Shown in pieces: positions 1-9,200 of a stretch of 34,883 nucleotides of DNA. The notes below the pieces were generated by a model, which saw nothing but the letters and a program-made list of their open reading frames with translations, was not told the origin of the DNA and did not search any database. The DNA is from an uncultured Chitinophaga sp. (GTDB lineage: Bacteria; Bacteroidota; Bacteroidia; Chitinophagales; Chitinophagaceae), in contig NZ_CALNBI010000044.1 in assembly GCF_937874145.1 (NCBI RefSeq), positions 1 to 34,883 on the forward strand, written 5' to 3'. The translations under genes and the position numbers were made by a program. How positions within the stretch are numbered: position 1 is the stretch's first letter; each line of letters begins with the position of its first letter.

Positions 1-2
1 CC

Positions 3-326
3 GGCGCAACCAAAACCATGTCTGCCGGCCAGCAGCCAGCCGCCACACCGGACGGCAATATAATGATGGAGTCTAACGCTGATATCGACGAAGCGCTGGC
101 CTGGAAGCAGAACATATTTCAATTCAATAACGAGGAGCTCCGCTCCATCATGCGGCAGTTCGCCCGCTGGTACGGCGTAGAGGTGCGGTATGCAAACGGT
201 GTTCCGGAGCGCTATTTCACCGCCAATATTTCACGCGACAAGAGCCTGGCTACTGTATTAAAGATTATGGAACTGAACGATATACATTTTAGACTTGAGG
301 GGAAAACGCTGACGGTAATGCCTTAA
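3..326 (+). CDS. FecR-family anti-sigma factor, C-terminal fragment (cut by window start)
   Basis: Only the last ~108 codons are present; the frame is open to the window edge, so the gene starts outside and the ATG at 18 is internal. The fragment holds the end of the FecR domain (a GQQ motif at the start, as in the KPGQQ turn of these proteins) and a complete DUF4974 domain that begins near WKQNIFQFNNEELRSIMRQF and ends LEGKTLTVMP. The same ending (IEGNKVTVMP) closes the complete FecR later in the window. FecR proteins sit in the inner membrane, hold an ECF sigma factor and receive a signal from the STN domain of an outer-membrane transporter. The SusC gene just downstream has such a domain, so the two probably form one signalling unit; the sigma factor is expected just left of the window. 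Confidence 0.9.
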   Translation, partial: GATKTMSAGQQPAATPDGNIMMESNADIDEALAWKQNIFQFNNEELRSIMRQFARWYGVEVRYANGVPERYFTANISRDKSLATVLKIMELNDIHFRLEGKTLTVMP

Positions 327-478
327 TTTTTTTCAAGTAACCGGACCTGCCGAAAAAAGAAACCGGAAGTGTTACGAGCACTCCCGGCGGAAATTTCAGG
401 CATGCTGGTTCTCAACCAAAATAAAAACGACGCTCCCTGGACAGGAGTCATTTTTTGACACGCCTAAACTTCAAAGTT
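327..478 (+). other. fecR-susC intergenic leader with small hairpin
   Basis: About 150 bases without a gene. It contains a small imperfect stem near 371-391 (GGAAGTG, 7-base loop, CACTCCC, one mismatch) and an AACCAAAATAAAA stretch near 414-426. A very similar AACCAAAATTAAA occurs just before the second susC gene at about 18674-18686. A purine-rich AGGAG at 443-447 lies 7 bases before a TTG at 455 that is in frame with susC. No convincing TAnnTTTG promoter was seen. Confidence 0.4.
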
Positions 479-3400
479 ATGAAATTCGTGCATTCCGCCC
501 ATTGGCGCGGATTCAACCGATGGTATTTACCAAAAAAGCTGTTGATCATGAAAATGACAGCATTTATTCTTTTATCAGCCTGCCTGCAATTGTCAGCCAA
601 AACTCACGGCCAGAACGTAACGATCAGCGCAGAAAAACATTCGCTCGAAAAAGTGCTGCGTTCCATCAGGAAGCAGACCGGGTATGATTTCTGGTTCGAC
701 AGCAAATTGTTGAAACAGGCCAACAAAGTGAACCTCGAACTGCATGACGTGCCCGTAGCCAGGGCGCTCGCCATTTGTTTTATCGGCCAGCCATTCGAAT
801 ACGAGGTGGTGGATAAAACCGTCATCATACGTGAAAAAAAACCGGAACCCGTTATCTGGACCGGCGTTTTGCCCGACCTGGTAGTGAAAGGCCGCGTAAC
901 GGATGAAAAAGGAATGCCGCTCCCCGGCGCCACCGTAACGCTGAAAGGGCTGGGAAAAGGTACGACAACCGATCCTTCCGGGAATTTTACCCTCAGTGCC
1001 CCGGACAAAGGCGCGGTGCTGGTCGTAACCTATATCGGCTTTGAAACCACCGAAATCCCCGTGTCGCAATCCGGCAGCGTGGACATTATCCTGAAAACGG
1101 CGGATAAAAAGGTGGACGAAGTGGTGATCGTTGGTTTTGGCACCCAAAAGAAAACGAACCTCACCAGCGCCGTGAATACCGTGAAAATGGACGAAATCGC
1201 AGCAAACCGGCCGGCCAGCACCGCGGGAACCCTCCTCCAGGGCGTTGTTCCCGGCCTGCAGGTAACTTCCGGGACCGGCGAGCCCGGCGGCGGCTTTTCC
1301 TATAACATCCGCGGTACTACCAGCCTGGCCGGCGGCGGCCCGTTGATCCTCATGGACAACGTGCCCTTCAGCGGCCCGCTCAATATGATCAACCCCAACG
1401 ATATCGAAACCGTGACCGTCCTTAAAGACGCAGGTTCCGCCGCTATCTACGGGGCCAGAGCCGCATTTGGCGTGATCCTCATCACCACCAAAAAAGGCGC
1501 AAGAAACAGCAAGGTAAGACTGGACTATAGCAACAATTTCACCTTCTCCACACCCAATTCCATCCCCCGTGCCGCCAGCCCGCTGGCTACCGTGCAGGCA
1601 TATAAAGACATGGGATATGGCGCTTACTGGACAGGCCAGAACGTGGACAAATGGCTCCAGTTCCTCAACGAATACAATGCCGACCCCGGTAAATATCCTT
1701 TGGGATATACCACCGACGCAGGCGTTCGCTACCAGCTCGGGCAATCCGATGTGATCGGGCAGCTGTTCGACAACGCCGGTTTCCAGCAAATGCACGATTT
1801 CGCCATCAGCGGCGGCTCCGAAAAAACGACCTACCGCTTATCCGTTGGTACCGTGAATGAAGACGGGATCATGGTAACCAGCGCCGACAGCTACAAACGT
1901 TACAACCTCAAATCCTTCGTGAGCACGGATGTGACCAAATGGCTCACCACGCAGCTGGACCTGGGATATTACAATTCAAGCAAATCCAACCCCAACAGCG
2001 CCTGGCTCTGGAACGTAGCGAGCAATAGCCCGTCTTACGTACCCATGCAAGATACGATGACCGTCAATGGCGTGTTGCTGCCCTCCGGCACACCCAAAAA
2101 CCTGCTGCTGCATTCGGTGCCAAGCACGGAAAAACTCAGCGACATCCGGCTGATGGGTAAAGTGATCGCAAAACCTGTCAAAGGGTTGACGGTTACGGGT
2201 GAATACCTGTATGATAACCTCCGCCAGGTCAATACTTCTTTCAACAAGCCTTTCGAATACGCCGACATTTCGGAGTTCGTGAAGAAAACGACCGTGCCTT
2301 TTACCAATGCGGCATATTATAAATTCAACCGGCTCGACGAGCAGCGCACCCTGAACTTGTATGCCAGCTATAACCGTACGTTGGGAAAACATAACGTGAC
2401 GGTGATGGGTGGTTTTAACCAGGAATCCTTCCGCCGCGAGGACGTTTGGGTGAACAAGACGAATATGATCTCGGTGGATCTGCCGTCGATTTCCACGGCC
2501 GTGGGCGACCTTACGGCAGACGACGCATTCTCCGAATGGAGCGTGCAGGGTTTCTTCGGCCGCATCAATTATGATTATAAAGGGAAATACCTGCTGGAAG
2601 TGAACGGCCGTGCAGACGGTTCCTCCAAATTCCCCGCGAATCACCGCTGGGGCTTCTTCCCGTCGGCCTCCGCCGGATGGCGCGTTTCCGAAGAGAAATT
2701 CATGCGCGCCTTCAAACCGGTATTGTCAGAATTCAAACTGCGCGCTTCATACGGCGAAGTGGGCAACCAGGGCGACAACATTAGTCCTTACAGCTTCCTC
2801 GACGCCATGAACCCCTACCTGACAGGCTGGCTCGTAAGCGGACAACGGCCGACGTCGCTTTCCACTCCTGGCCTCATCAGCCCGAACTTCACCTGGGAAA
2901 CGGTACGTACGCTGAACTTCGGTGTAAACGTAGGACTCCTGGATAACCGGCTTTCGGCTTCTTTCGACTGGTACCGCCGCCAAACGCTGAACATGCTGGT
3001 GAACGCCATCCAGCTGCCTGCAGTGCTGGGCACAGGAGCGCCTTTACAGAATGCGGCCGATTTGCAGTCGCAGGGGTATGAATTGCAGATCGACTGGCGC
3101 GACCGGGCGGGGGATTTTGAATATTACATCTCCGCCAACCTGTATGATTTCAAATCGAAGATCACCAAGTTCGACAATAATAAGGCCGGTTCACTGGCTA
3201 CGCATTATGTAGGCAGAGACATGTCTGAAATCTGGGGATATGTGACCGACAGGCTTTACCAGGAATCCGATTTCGAGAACGGCGTTATCAAAGGCGGTAT
3301 TCCGAAGACGATCCGCAACGGCAACAACACCGTAACGCCCAATCCCGGCGATGTGATGTTCAAGGACTTTGATGGCGACGGGCTCATCTCCAACGGCCAG

Positions 3401-3940
3401 AACACCCTGAGCAATCACGGCGACATGGCCATCATCGGCAACAACCGGCTGGCATTGCAATATGGCATCAATGGCGGAGTGACGTATAAAAACTGGAGCT
3501 TCAACTTTGTTGCGGCGGGCGTGGGCAAGCGCGACCTGTGGATCGCCAATAACCTCACCTTCCCTTACAATTACGAGTTCGGGACCATCTACGCCAATCA
3601 GCTCGATTACTGGACCCCTTCCAACCCGAACGCGCATTTTGCCCGCATCTACGCCAAGGCGGCCGGCAACTCGGCGATCAACAAAATGGTGCAAACCCGT
3701 TATCTCACCAATGCGGCTTACCTGCGTATCAAGAACCTGAGCCTTGGGTATTCCATCCCGCGCGCGTTGCTGGAACGTATCCGTTTCAACAAACTGCAGG
3801 TGTTCTTCAGTGGCGAGAACCTGTTTACGTTCAGCAAATTCCCGAAAGGGCTGGACCCAACTTCCACGGAAGACAAAGGATATGGGATCAACTATCCCAT
3901 CATGCGGATGTTCTCATTTGGTGTTAACGCTTCTTTCTAA
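479..3940 (+). CDS. SusC/RagA-family TonB-dependent outer-membrane transporter with STN domain
   Basis: A TonB-dependent importer that forms an outer-membrane barrel capped by the SusD lipoprotein encoded next. Numbered from the TTG at 455, the order is: basic N-terminus and hydrophobic signal (about 25-52), STN domain (about 54-125), carboxypeptidase-D-like domain (GRVTDEKGMPLPGATV, about 145-215), then the plug beginning DEVVIVGFGTQKK (about 221) and the barrel ending MFSFGVNASF with the usual terminal Phe. The STN domain marks it as a signalling transporter that talks to a FecR protein, consistent with the FecR fragment upstream. I chose the ATG at 479 because it leaves a normal basic N-terminus; the TTG at 455 has an AGGAG 7 bases upstream and cannot be excluded. 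The substrate cannot be read from sequence. Confidence 0.95.
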   Translation: MKFVHSAHWRGFNRWYLPKKLLIMKMTAFILLSACLQLSAKTHGQNVTISAEKHSLEKVLRSIRKQTGYDFWFDSKLLKQANKVNLELHDVPVARALAICFIGQPFEYEVVDKTVIIREKKPEPVIWTGVLPDLVVKGRVTDEKGMPLPGATVTLKGLGKGTTTDPSGNFTLSAPDKGAVLVVTYIGFETTEIPVSQSGSVDIILKTADKKVDEVVIVGFGTQKKTNLTSAVNTVKMDEIAANRPASTAGTLLQGVVPGLQVTSGTGEPGGGFSYNIRGTTSLAGGGPLILMDNVPFSGPLNMINPNDIETVTVLKDAGSAAIYGARAAFGVILITTKKGARNSKVRLDYSNNFTFSTPNSIPRAASPLATVQAYKDMGYGAYWTGQNVDKWLQFLNEYNADPGKYPLGYTTDAGVRYQLGQSDVIGQLFDNAGFQQMHDFAISGGSEKTTYRLSVGTVNEDGIMVTSADSYKRYNLKSFVSTDVTKWLTTQLDLGYYNSSKSNPNSAWLWNVASNSPSYVPMQDTMTVNGVLLPSGTPKNLLLHSVPSTEKLSDIRLMGKVIAKPVKGLTVTGEYLYDNLRQVNTSFNKPFEYADISEFVKKTTVPFTNAAYYKFNRLDEQRTLNLYASYNRTLGKHNVTVMGGFNQESFRREDVWVNKTNMISVDLPSISTAVGDLTADDAFSEWSVQGFFGRINYDYKGKYLLEVNGRADGSSKFPANHRWGFFPSASAGWRVSEEKFMRAFKPVLSEFKLRASYGEVGNQGDNISPYSFLDAMNPYLTGWLVSGQRPTSLSTPGLISPNFTWETVRTLNFGVNVGLLDNRLSASFDWYRRQTLNMLVNAIQLPAVLGTGAPLQNAADLQSQGYELQIDWRDRAGDFEYYISANLYDFKSKITKFDNNKAGSLATHYVGRDMSEIWGYVTDRLYQESDFENGVIKGGIPKTIRNGNNTVTPNPGDVMFKDFDGDGLISNGQNTLSNHGDMAIIGNNRLALQYGINGGVTYKNWSFNFVAAGVGKRDLWIANNLTFPYNYEFGTIYANQLDYWTPSNPNAHFARIYAKAAGNSAINKMVQTRYLTNAAYLRIKNLSLGYSIPRALLERIRFNKLQVFFSGENLFTFSKFPKGLDPTSTEDKGYGINYPIMRMFSFGVNASF

Positions 3941-3963
3941 ACGGGTATTTAAAAATGCAAGCA

Positions 3964-5748
3964 ATGAAAAAGACGATATTCTTACTGGCAGGCCTCGCAG
4001 CAGTTACAGCCTGTAATAAAAACTACCTCGAAAAGCTCCCGTTGGACCAGATGACGGAAGCCAGTTCGTTTAAAACCAACGATAATTTCAAGACTTATAT
4101 GTGGGGTTGCTACGAGTATTTCCCCGGTATGCAGGTAGACGTGCCCTCGGGCGAGTTCAACTCCGACAACATGGTGAATGCCTACAATGTGGCCAACCGC
4201 TCTCCTTACGCCTTTCAGCTGAAAATCATACCCACGGCTACTTCCGGCAGCGGGTGGGATTTTAGTTTCATCCGCCGGGTGAACATCATGCTCGACAATG
4301 TTGATCAGTCAGCTATGACCCAGGCAGACAAAGACCATTGGCGCAGCGTGGGTTACTTTTTCAGGGCGCTCCGTTATTACGATCTCCTCGCTTCCTTCGG
4401 GGATGTAACCTGGATCGAGCATAAAGTAACGGACACGTCCGCCAGTATTTTGTACGGTCCCCACACCCCGCGCGACGTGGTGGCGAAGAATATGCTGGAC
4501 AACCTGGTGTGGGCGGAATCGCACATCAAGCCGGGCGGCGACGGCCCCAATACCATCAACGTACATGCGGTACGTGCGTTGCTTTCGCGGTTCGGTCTTT
4601 TCGAGGGGACCTGGCGCAAATACCACCAACTGGCGGATGCAGATGTATATCTCAATGCGTGCAAAACGTACTCGGAAAAACTGCTGGCATCTTTCCCTGC
4701 TGTGATGGCTAATTACGATGACCTGTTCAATTCCGAGGATCTCGTGGGCAAACCGGGCATCATCCTGGCGCGGCAGTACGTGACCGGCCAAACAGGCCAT
4801 AACGCCGCGCGTTACGTACGGACTTCGTCCTGGGGATCGGATTTGTCCAAAGATGCGGTGGAAAGCTATCTCTGCAACGATGGCCGCCCCGTTTCCACGA
4901 CGGGTACAGGGTATTCGGATGCCACCATGAACGATGAATTCCGCAACCGCGACCGCCGGCTATACTTTACCGTAGTGCCGCCATACCGGGTTGTGGCTTC
5001 GGGCCAGGTGAAGACCTATACCCGTACAAACGTTCCGTCGGAATCCGAGTATATCGATTTCATGGCGACGCTGCCCGGCAACGAGGCAAACCGCAAACGG
5101 CTGCCCGTGTCCAACTGGGATAACTATATCCTTTACCGCGCGCCGCACTTCCTGAACGACAAAACCCCCGGTGCACAGGGCTTTATGAATACCTCCACCG
5201 GCTATTACTATTACAGGACATACAATACATTCACCGACGTATCCACCACCGGTATCGCCACTACGGATTATCCCGTATTCCATATCGAGGAAACGATGCT
5301 CAATTACGCGGAAGTAATGTGGGAGCTGAACAGTTTCAGCCAATCCGTTGCAGATGCTACGATTAATAAATTGCGGCCCAGAGCCGGCCTGCCCAACATG
5401 GTAGTGGCCGATATCAATGCCGCTTTCGACGCCAACCGCGACCAGACCGTAGATCCTGTTTTGTGGGAGATCCGCCGGGAACGTCGCGTGGAATTGATGG
5501 GAGAAGGTTTCCGATTTAACGACCTGAAAAGATGGAAGAAAGGGGAATACTTCAACAAACAGCTCCTCGGCGCGAAAGTGAAAGTTGCTGATTACGGCGC
5601 TGGTACCCCCATTACCCTGAACGGCGATGGCAAAGTGGTTTTCTATGGAGTGCCAACAGGCTGGCTGGACAAGTATTATCTTGAGCCGCTGCCGTATGAA
5701 CAGCTCCAGCTCAATCCGGCTTTGTTACAAACCGACCTCTGGAAATAA
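3964..5748 (+). CDS. SusD/RagB-family nutrient-binding outer-membrane lipoprotein
   Basis: This is the lid protein partnering the SusC 23 bases upstream; together they capture and import a nutrient. The start MKKTIFLLAGLAAVTAC gives a lipoprotein signal with the lipidated Cys as residue 17; an ATG three codons earlier (3955) is also possible. The N-terminal half has the helical repeats of SusD_RagB, including WRSVGYFFRALRYYDLL. The C-terminal half carries the family signature IRRERRVELMGEGFRFNDLKRW. The length, close to 590 residues, is normal for the family. No enzyme follows in this operon; a strong terminator comes next, so the unit appears limited to fecR-susC-susD plus the unseen sigma factor. 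Substrate unknown. Confidence 0.95.
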   Translation: MKKTIFLLAGLAAVTACNKNYLEKLPLDQMTEASSFKTNDNFKTYMWGCYEYFPGMQVDVPSGEFNSDNMVNAYNVANRSPYAFQLKIIPTATSGSGWDFSFIRRVNIMLDNVDQSAMTQADKDHWRSVGYFFRALRYYDLLASFGDVTWIEHKVTDTSASILYGPHTPRDVVAKNMLDNLVWAESHIKPGGDGPNTINVHAVRALLSRFGLFEGTWRKYHQLADADVYLNACKTYSEKLLASFPAVMANYDDLFNSEDLVGKPGIILARQYVTGQTGHNAARYVRTSSWGSDLSKDAVESYLCNDGRPVSTTGTGYSDATMNDEFRNRDRRLYFTVVPPYRVVASGQVKTYTRTNVPSESEYIDFMATLPGNEANRKRLPVSNWDNYILYRAPHFLNDKTPGAQGFMNTSTGYYYYRTYNTFTDVSTTGIATTDYPVFHIEETMLNYAEVMWELNSFSQSVADATINKLRPRAGLPNMVVADINAAFDANRDQTVDPVLWEIRRERRVELMGEGFRFNDLKRWKKGEYFNKQLLGAKVKVADYGAGTPITLNGDGKVVFYGVPTGWLDKYYLEPLPYEQLQLNPALLQTDLWK

Positions 5749-5765
5749 GCTGGCCGCAAAAATTG

Positions 5766-5805
5766 AAAAAGGGTGACGGGGATTAATTCCCTGGTCACCC
5801 TTTTA
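5766..5805. terminator. Bidirectional rho-independent terminator
   Basis: The stem AAAAGGGTGAC (5767-5777) pairs with GTCACCCTTTT (5794-5804), extended inside by GGG/CCC. A-rich and T-rich flanks on both sides allow it to end transcripts from the susD side and from the response regulator side, which converge here. Confidence 0.88.
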
Positions 5806-5843
5806 CCGTTTATGATAACGTGCGAAGCTGAAGTATGAAGCGT

Positions 5844-6266
5844 TTATTTTTCGCTCACGACAAACTCCGTCACCAGGAGCTCTATCACATCATGGAACCC
5901 TTCATAGGAATCGGGCTTGGTGATCGTGCGGACGGCCCCCAGCTGGATGCATTCCTTCATCAACCGGTTGTCGTTGTAAGTTGAAAAGATGACGACGGGT
6001 ATATCGCTCAGCAGCGGACTGGCCTTTACATAAGCCAGGGCTTCCTGCCCGCTCATCTGCGGCATATTCTGGTCCAGCACAATCAGCGCCGGGAGCTGGC
6101 CGCCGCCGCCGGAAAGGGTATCCAGCAGCTGGATCATCCGCGACCCGTTTTCCACCATTTCAAAGTCGAAATCGTGCCGCCCCTGCAACTGCCTGACGAT
6201 CTCCTCGAAAATCATCCTGTCATCCTCATCATCCTCTGCCAACAATATTTTTCTGAATTTCGTCAT
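5844..6266 (-). CDS. Single-domain response regulator (Rcp1/CheY-like receiver)
   Basis: A 140-residue receiver domain without an output domain. The acidic pocket is ED at residues 11-12 with D13, the phosphoacceptor is D65 in VLDQNMP, the switch position is S95-T96 in IFSTYND and the conserved lysine is K117 in TKPDSY. All catalytic positions are intact. The gene begins 14 bases after the big hybrid kinase and is the last gene of the phytochrome operon. Short receivers of this type (for example Rcp1 of cyanobacterial Cph1) are standard partners of phytochrome kinases, so phosphate transfer from the neighbouring kinase is the likely input. With no DNA-binding or enzyme domain, it must act by protein-protein contact or phosphorelay; the target cannot be seen here. 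Confidence 0.93.
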   Translation of the reverse strand: MTKFRKILLAEDDEDDRMIFEEIVRQLQGRHDFDFEMVENGSRMIQLLDTLSGGGGQLPALIVLDQNMPQMSGQEALAYVKASPLLSDIPVVIFSTYNDNRLMKECIQLGAVRTITKPDSYEGFHDVIELLVTEFVVSEK

Positions 6267-6280
6267 GGTTTGCGCTTGGG

Positions 6281-9200
6281 TTAGTCCTGCCGGACAGGTA
6301 AAATTATATGAAAAGCTGCGCCTTCGCCTTTGCTTTCAGCCGTGATCAGTCCCTGGTGGTTCTCGACTATCTTTTTGATGATGGCGAGGCCGATGCCGGT
6401 TCCTTCGTACTGGTCTTTAGAGTTAAGGCGCTGGAAGAGGTCAAATATACGGTTTTTGAATTGTTCATCGAAGCCGATTCCGTTATCCCGGATCGTTATG
6501 GCGTACCAGTTGCCTTCGGGGTTCGGTGGGGCTGCGAATGATTTTTCCTGGATGCGGACCGCACTGATGGAAATCACCGGCGTACGGTCGGGAGAACAGA
6601 ATTTCAGCGAATTGCCCAGCAGGTTCTGGAAAACCTGTTGCATCTGTGTACGGTTAGCCATTAATCCGGGCAGGTTTTTCGTTTCGATGCTGGCGCCTTT
6701 TTCGCTGATCAGCACTTCGAAATCTTCCTGGACGTCGGCAATTACTGCGCCCAGGTCCACCCACTCATAACCGCCGGCGGCTGCAGAGAGCTTCGAGAAG
6801 TTGAGGATGTTGACCATGAGGGATTTCATCCGCACCACGGCGTTCATGATCTTGTTCAGGTAGGTAACGGTGGTTTCCGGCAAATCTTCATGGTGCCGGT
6901 CGCGCACCATCTTGGAGAACATGTGGATCTTGCGGAGGGGCTCCTGCAGGTCGTGCGAAGCCACGGAGGCAAAGAGCTGGAGCTCGTTGTTGCTGGCTTC
7001 CAGCTGTTCGTTGGTTTCCTGCAGCTGCCGTGTGCGGTCGATGATCTTTTCCTCCAGGATTTCGTTGATCACTTTTTGCTGGTGGATATCCACCAGCGTG
7101 ATTACCCATCCCGGGGCAATATCGCCGTCGGTTTTGCGGGACTTCGCCCGCAGGAGGTTCCAGTGATAACCGTCCGCGCCGTTGCGCACCCGGATTTCTG
7201 TCGTGAAATCCTGGCCGGTGCGTCCGGCTTCGCGCCAGTAGTTCATCAACGGGGGCAGGTCCTGCGGATGAATAGTGCTCTTCCATCCTTCCCCGATACT
7301 GTCTTCGTAACCCATGTCCGTATACGTTTCGAACTGCCGGTTGACGAAATCCAGCACCCCAGGTTCGGTGGAAGTCCAAACCACCAGCGGCATCGATTCG
7401 GCGAGGAATTGTTTTTCCGCGATATTGGTGGCGATGGCGGATTCCGCTTCCTTGAGCGCCGTGAGGTCCATAACGGTCCCGAGCATGCGGTAGGGCACGC
7501 CGAATTCATTATGGAGAATGTAGCCGCGGTCCAGCACGCTGGCGTAGTGGCCGTCGCTTTTCATCAGCCGGTACTCCTGGCTCCATTGGTTCTTGCCGTC
7601 GTTGATGGCTTCGTATATGCTGCCGGACACTGTTTTCCGGTCGTCCGGATGGATGAACTGCACGCTGTCGCGGCGCGACATGTCTTTGCTGTCGTGCCCG
7701 AAAAGCTTCCCGAAAGCCTCGCTCCACCAGATGCGGTCGTCGGTCAGGTTCCAGTCCCACAGGGCGTCGTTGGTGGCTTTTGCCACCATTCGGAAGCGTT
7801 CTTCGCTGAATGCGAGTTCCCGCGTGCGGTTGCGCACTTTATCTTCCAGTTCGGCATTGAGCCGGCGGAGGTTTTCCTTGGCTTCGGTGAGCTCGGCGTA
7901 ATTCTGGCGGATTTTCTGCAGGGAGCGTTTCTTGTCGGTAATATCGGTGAAAGTGATGACCATCCCGCCCGGCATCCGCACGCCGCTCAGTTCGTACCAG
8001 GCCTGGCGGGTGTCGATGTAGACGTCGCGCTGAAGGATCCTGTCGTCTTTGATCACCTGCAGGTATTCCTGCAGCAGCTCTTCTTTCATCAATTCGGGAA
8101 TGGTTTCCCGGAGGGATTCTCCTTCCAGCGTGCTTTTGTTGCCGCCAAACCATTCCCTGGCCGTGCGGTTGAGCGTGGTGATGCTGAAATCCACGATCTC
8201 GCCATGTTCCGAAACCCTTCCTTTCAGCGCCAGGATCGCACTTTGGCTGGCATTGAACACGCTGCGGATAATATTGTTGAGTTGTGTGATGACGGAAATG
8301 TCGACAAACGTGATGATGATACCGGCATGTTTGTTGTCGCGGGTAAGGTAGGGCAGGATACGCATGAGCATGTTTTTGCCCTGTGTCAGCTGCACTTCCT
8401 TTTCGACCGTTTTCCGTGTTTGCAGCACGTGGGCGATATCTTCCGTTAGCCTGTCGTATTTGATATTGCTGGAAATATGCGCGATCGGCCGGCCCAGGTC
8501 CGACTCGATGATATTGATCATGCGGTTGGATGCAGGATTGAACTTGCGGATGTTCAACTGCTCATCCAGGAAAATCTGGGCGATATCGGTGCTGCGGAAG
8601 TAGTTGTTCAGGTCATCGTTTAACTCCTGCAATTCCCTGATCTTCAGCTGGTGCTCGGTGTTAAGCGTGTACAATTCCTCGTTGAGCGACTGCAGCTCTT
8701 CATTCGAGCTTTGCAGTTCTTCGTTGGACGATAGCAGCTCTTCGTTGGAACTCTGCAATTCTTCGTTGACGGTTTCCAGTTCTTCCACTGCTTCCTGCAG
8801 GTTATTCCTGACGTCGTTCAATTCATTTTCCAGTTCATGGATGTAGCCCTGGTCTACATGCCCCGGCTGGGGCAGAGGTGGTGGCAGCAACGAGGGGGCG
8901 GGGTTCCGGAGCAGCGTTACCAGCGTCATGTCTGGTATGTTGGACTGCGGATGGATGGTAACCTGCAAAAGGCTGGTTACACCGTCCCGCTCCACGGGAA
9001 GGTTGTGCAGTGTTTCGGGTTTATTGTTGCGCCAGGCCTGGCGGATGGCTTTGTCGACCGCCATGCCTGCTGCCGCGGGGAGCATCCGGACCAGATTGAG
9101 GTTCAGGATCTTTTTCGGCAGGGTGAGCATCTGTTCGTAATTGCCGATCGTTTCCCGGATTTCGAAGTTGCGGTCGATGTAACAGGCCACAAATCCCAGG

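Noticed and set aside
593..1795. A 400-codon open frame antisense to the first susC
   Set aside because: It lies opposite a clear SusC coding sequence; the protein is of low-complexity composition with no recognisable domain. Such long shadows are expected in GC-rich genes.
455..5748. The two susCD loci considered as a recent duplication
   Set aside because: The SusC and SusD proteins differ in length, plug motif and accessory genes, so only distant family relationship is supported.
6890..8449. A 519-codon open frame antisense to the kinase gene
   Set aside because: It is fully covered by the PAS part of the kinase, whose domains are clear; the antisense product has no motif.
8666..8758. 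21-bp tandem repeats considered as a CRISPR or DNA satellite
   Set aside because: There are no unique spacers, the repeats are in frame and the codons vary, so it is a protein coiled coil.
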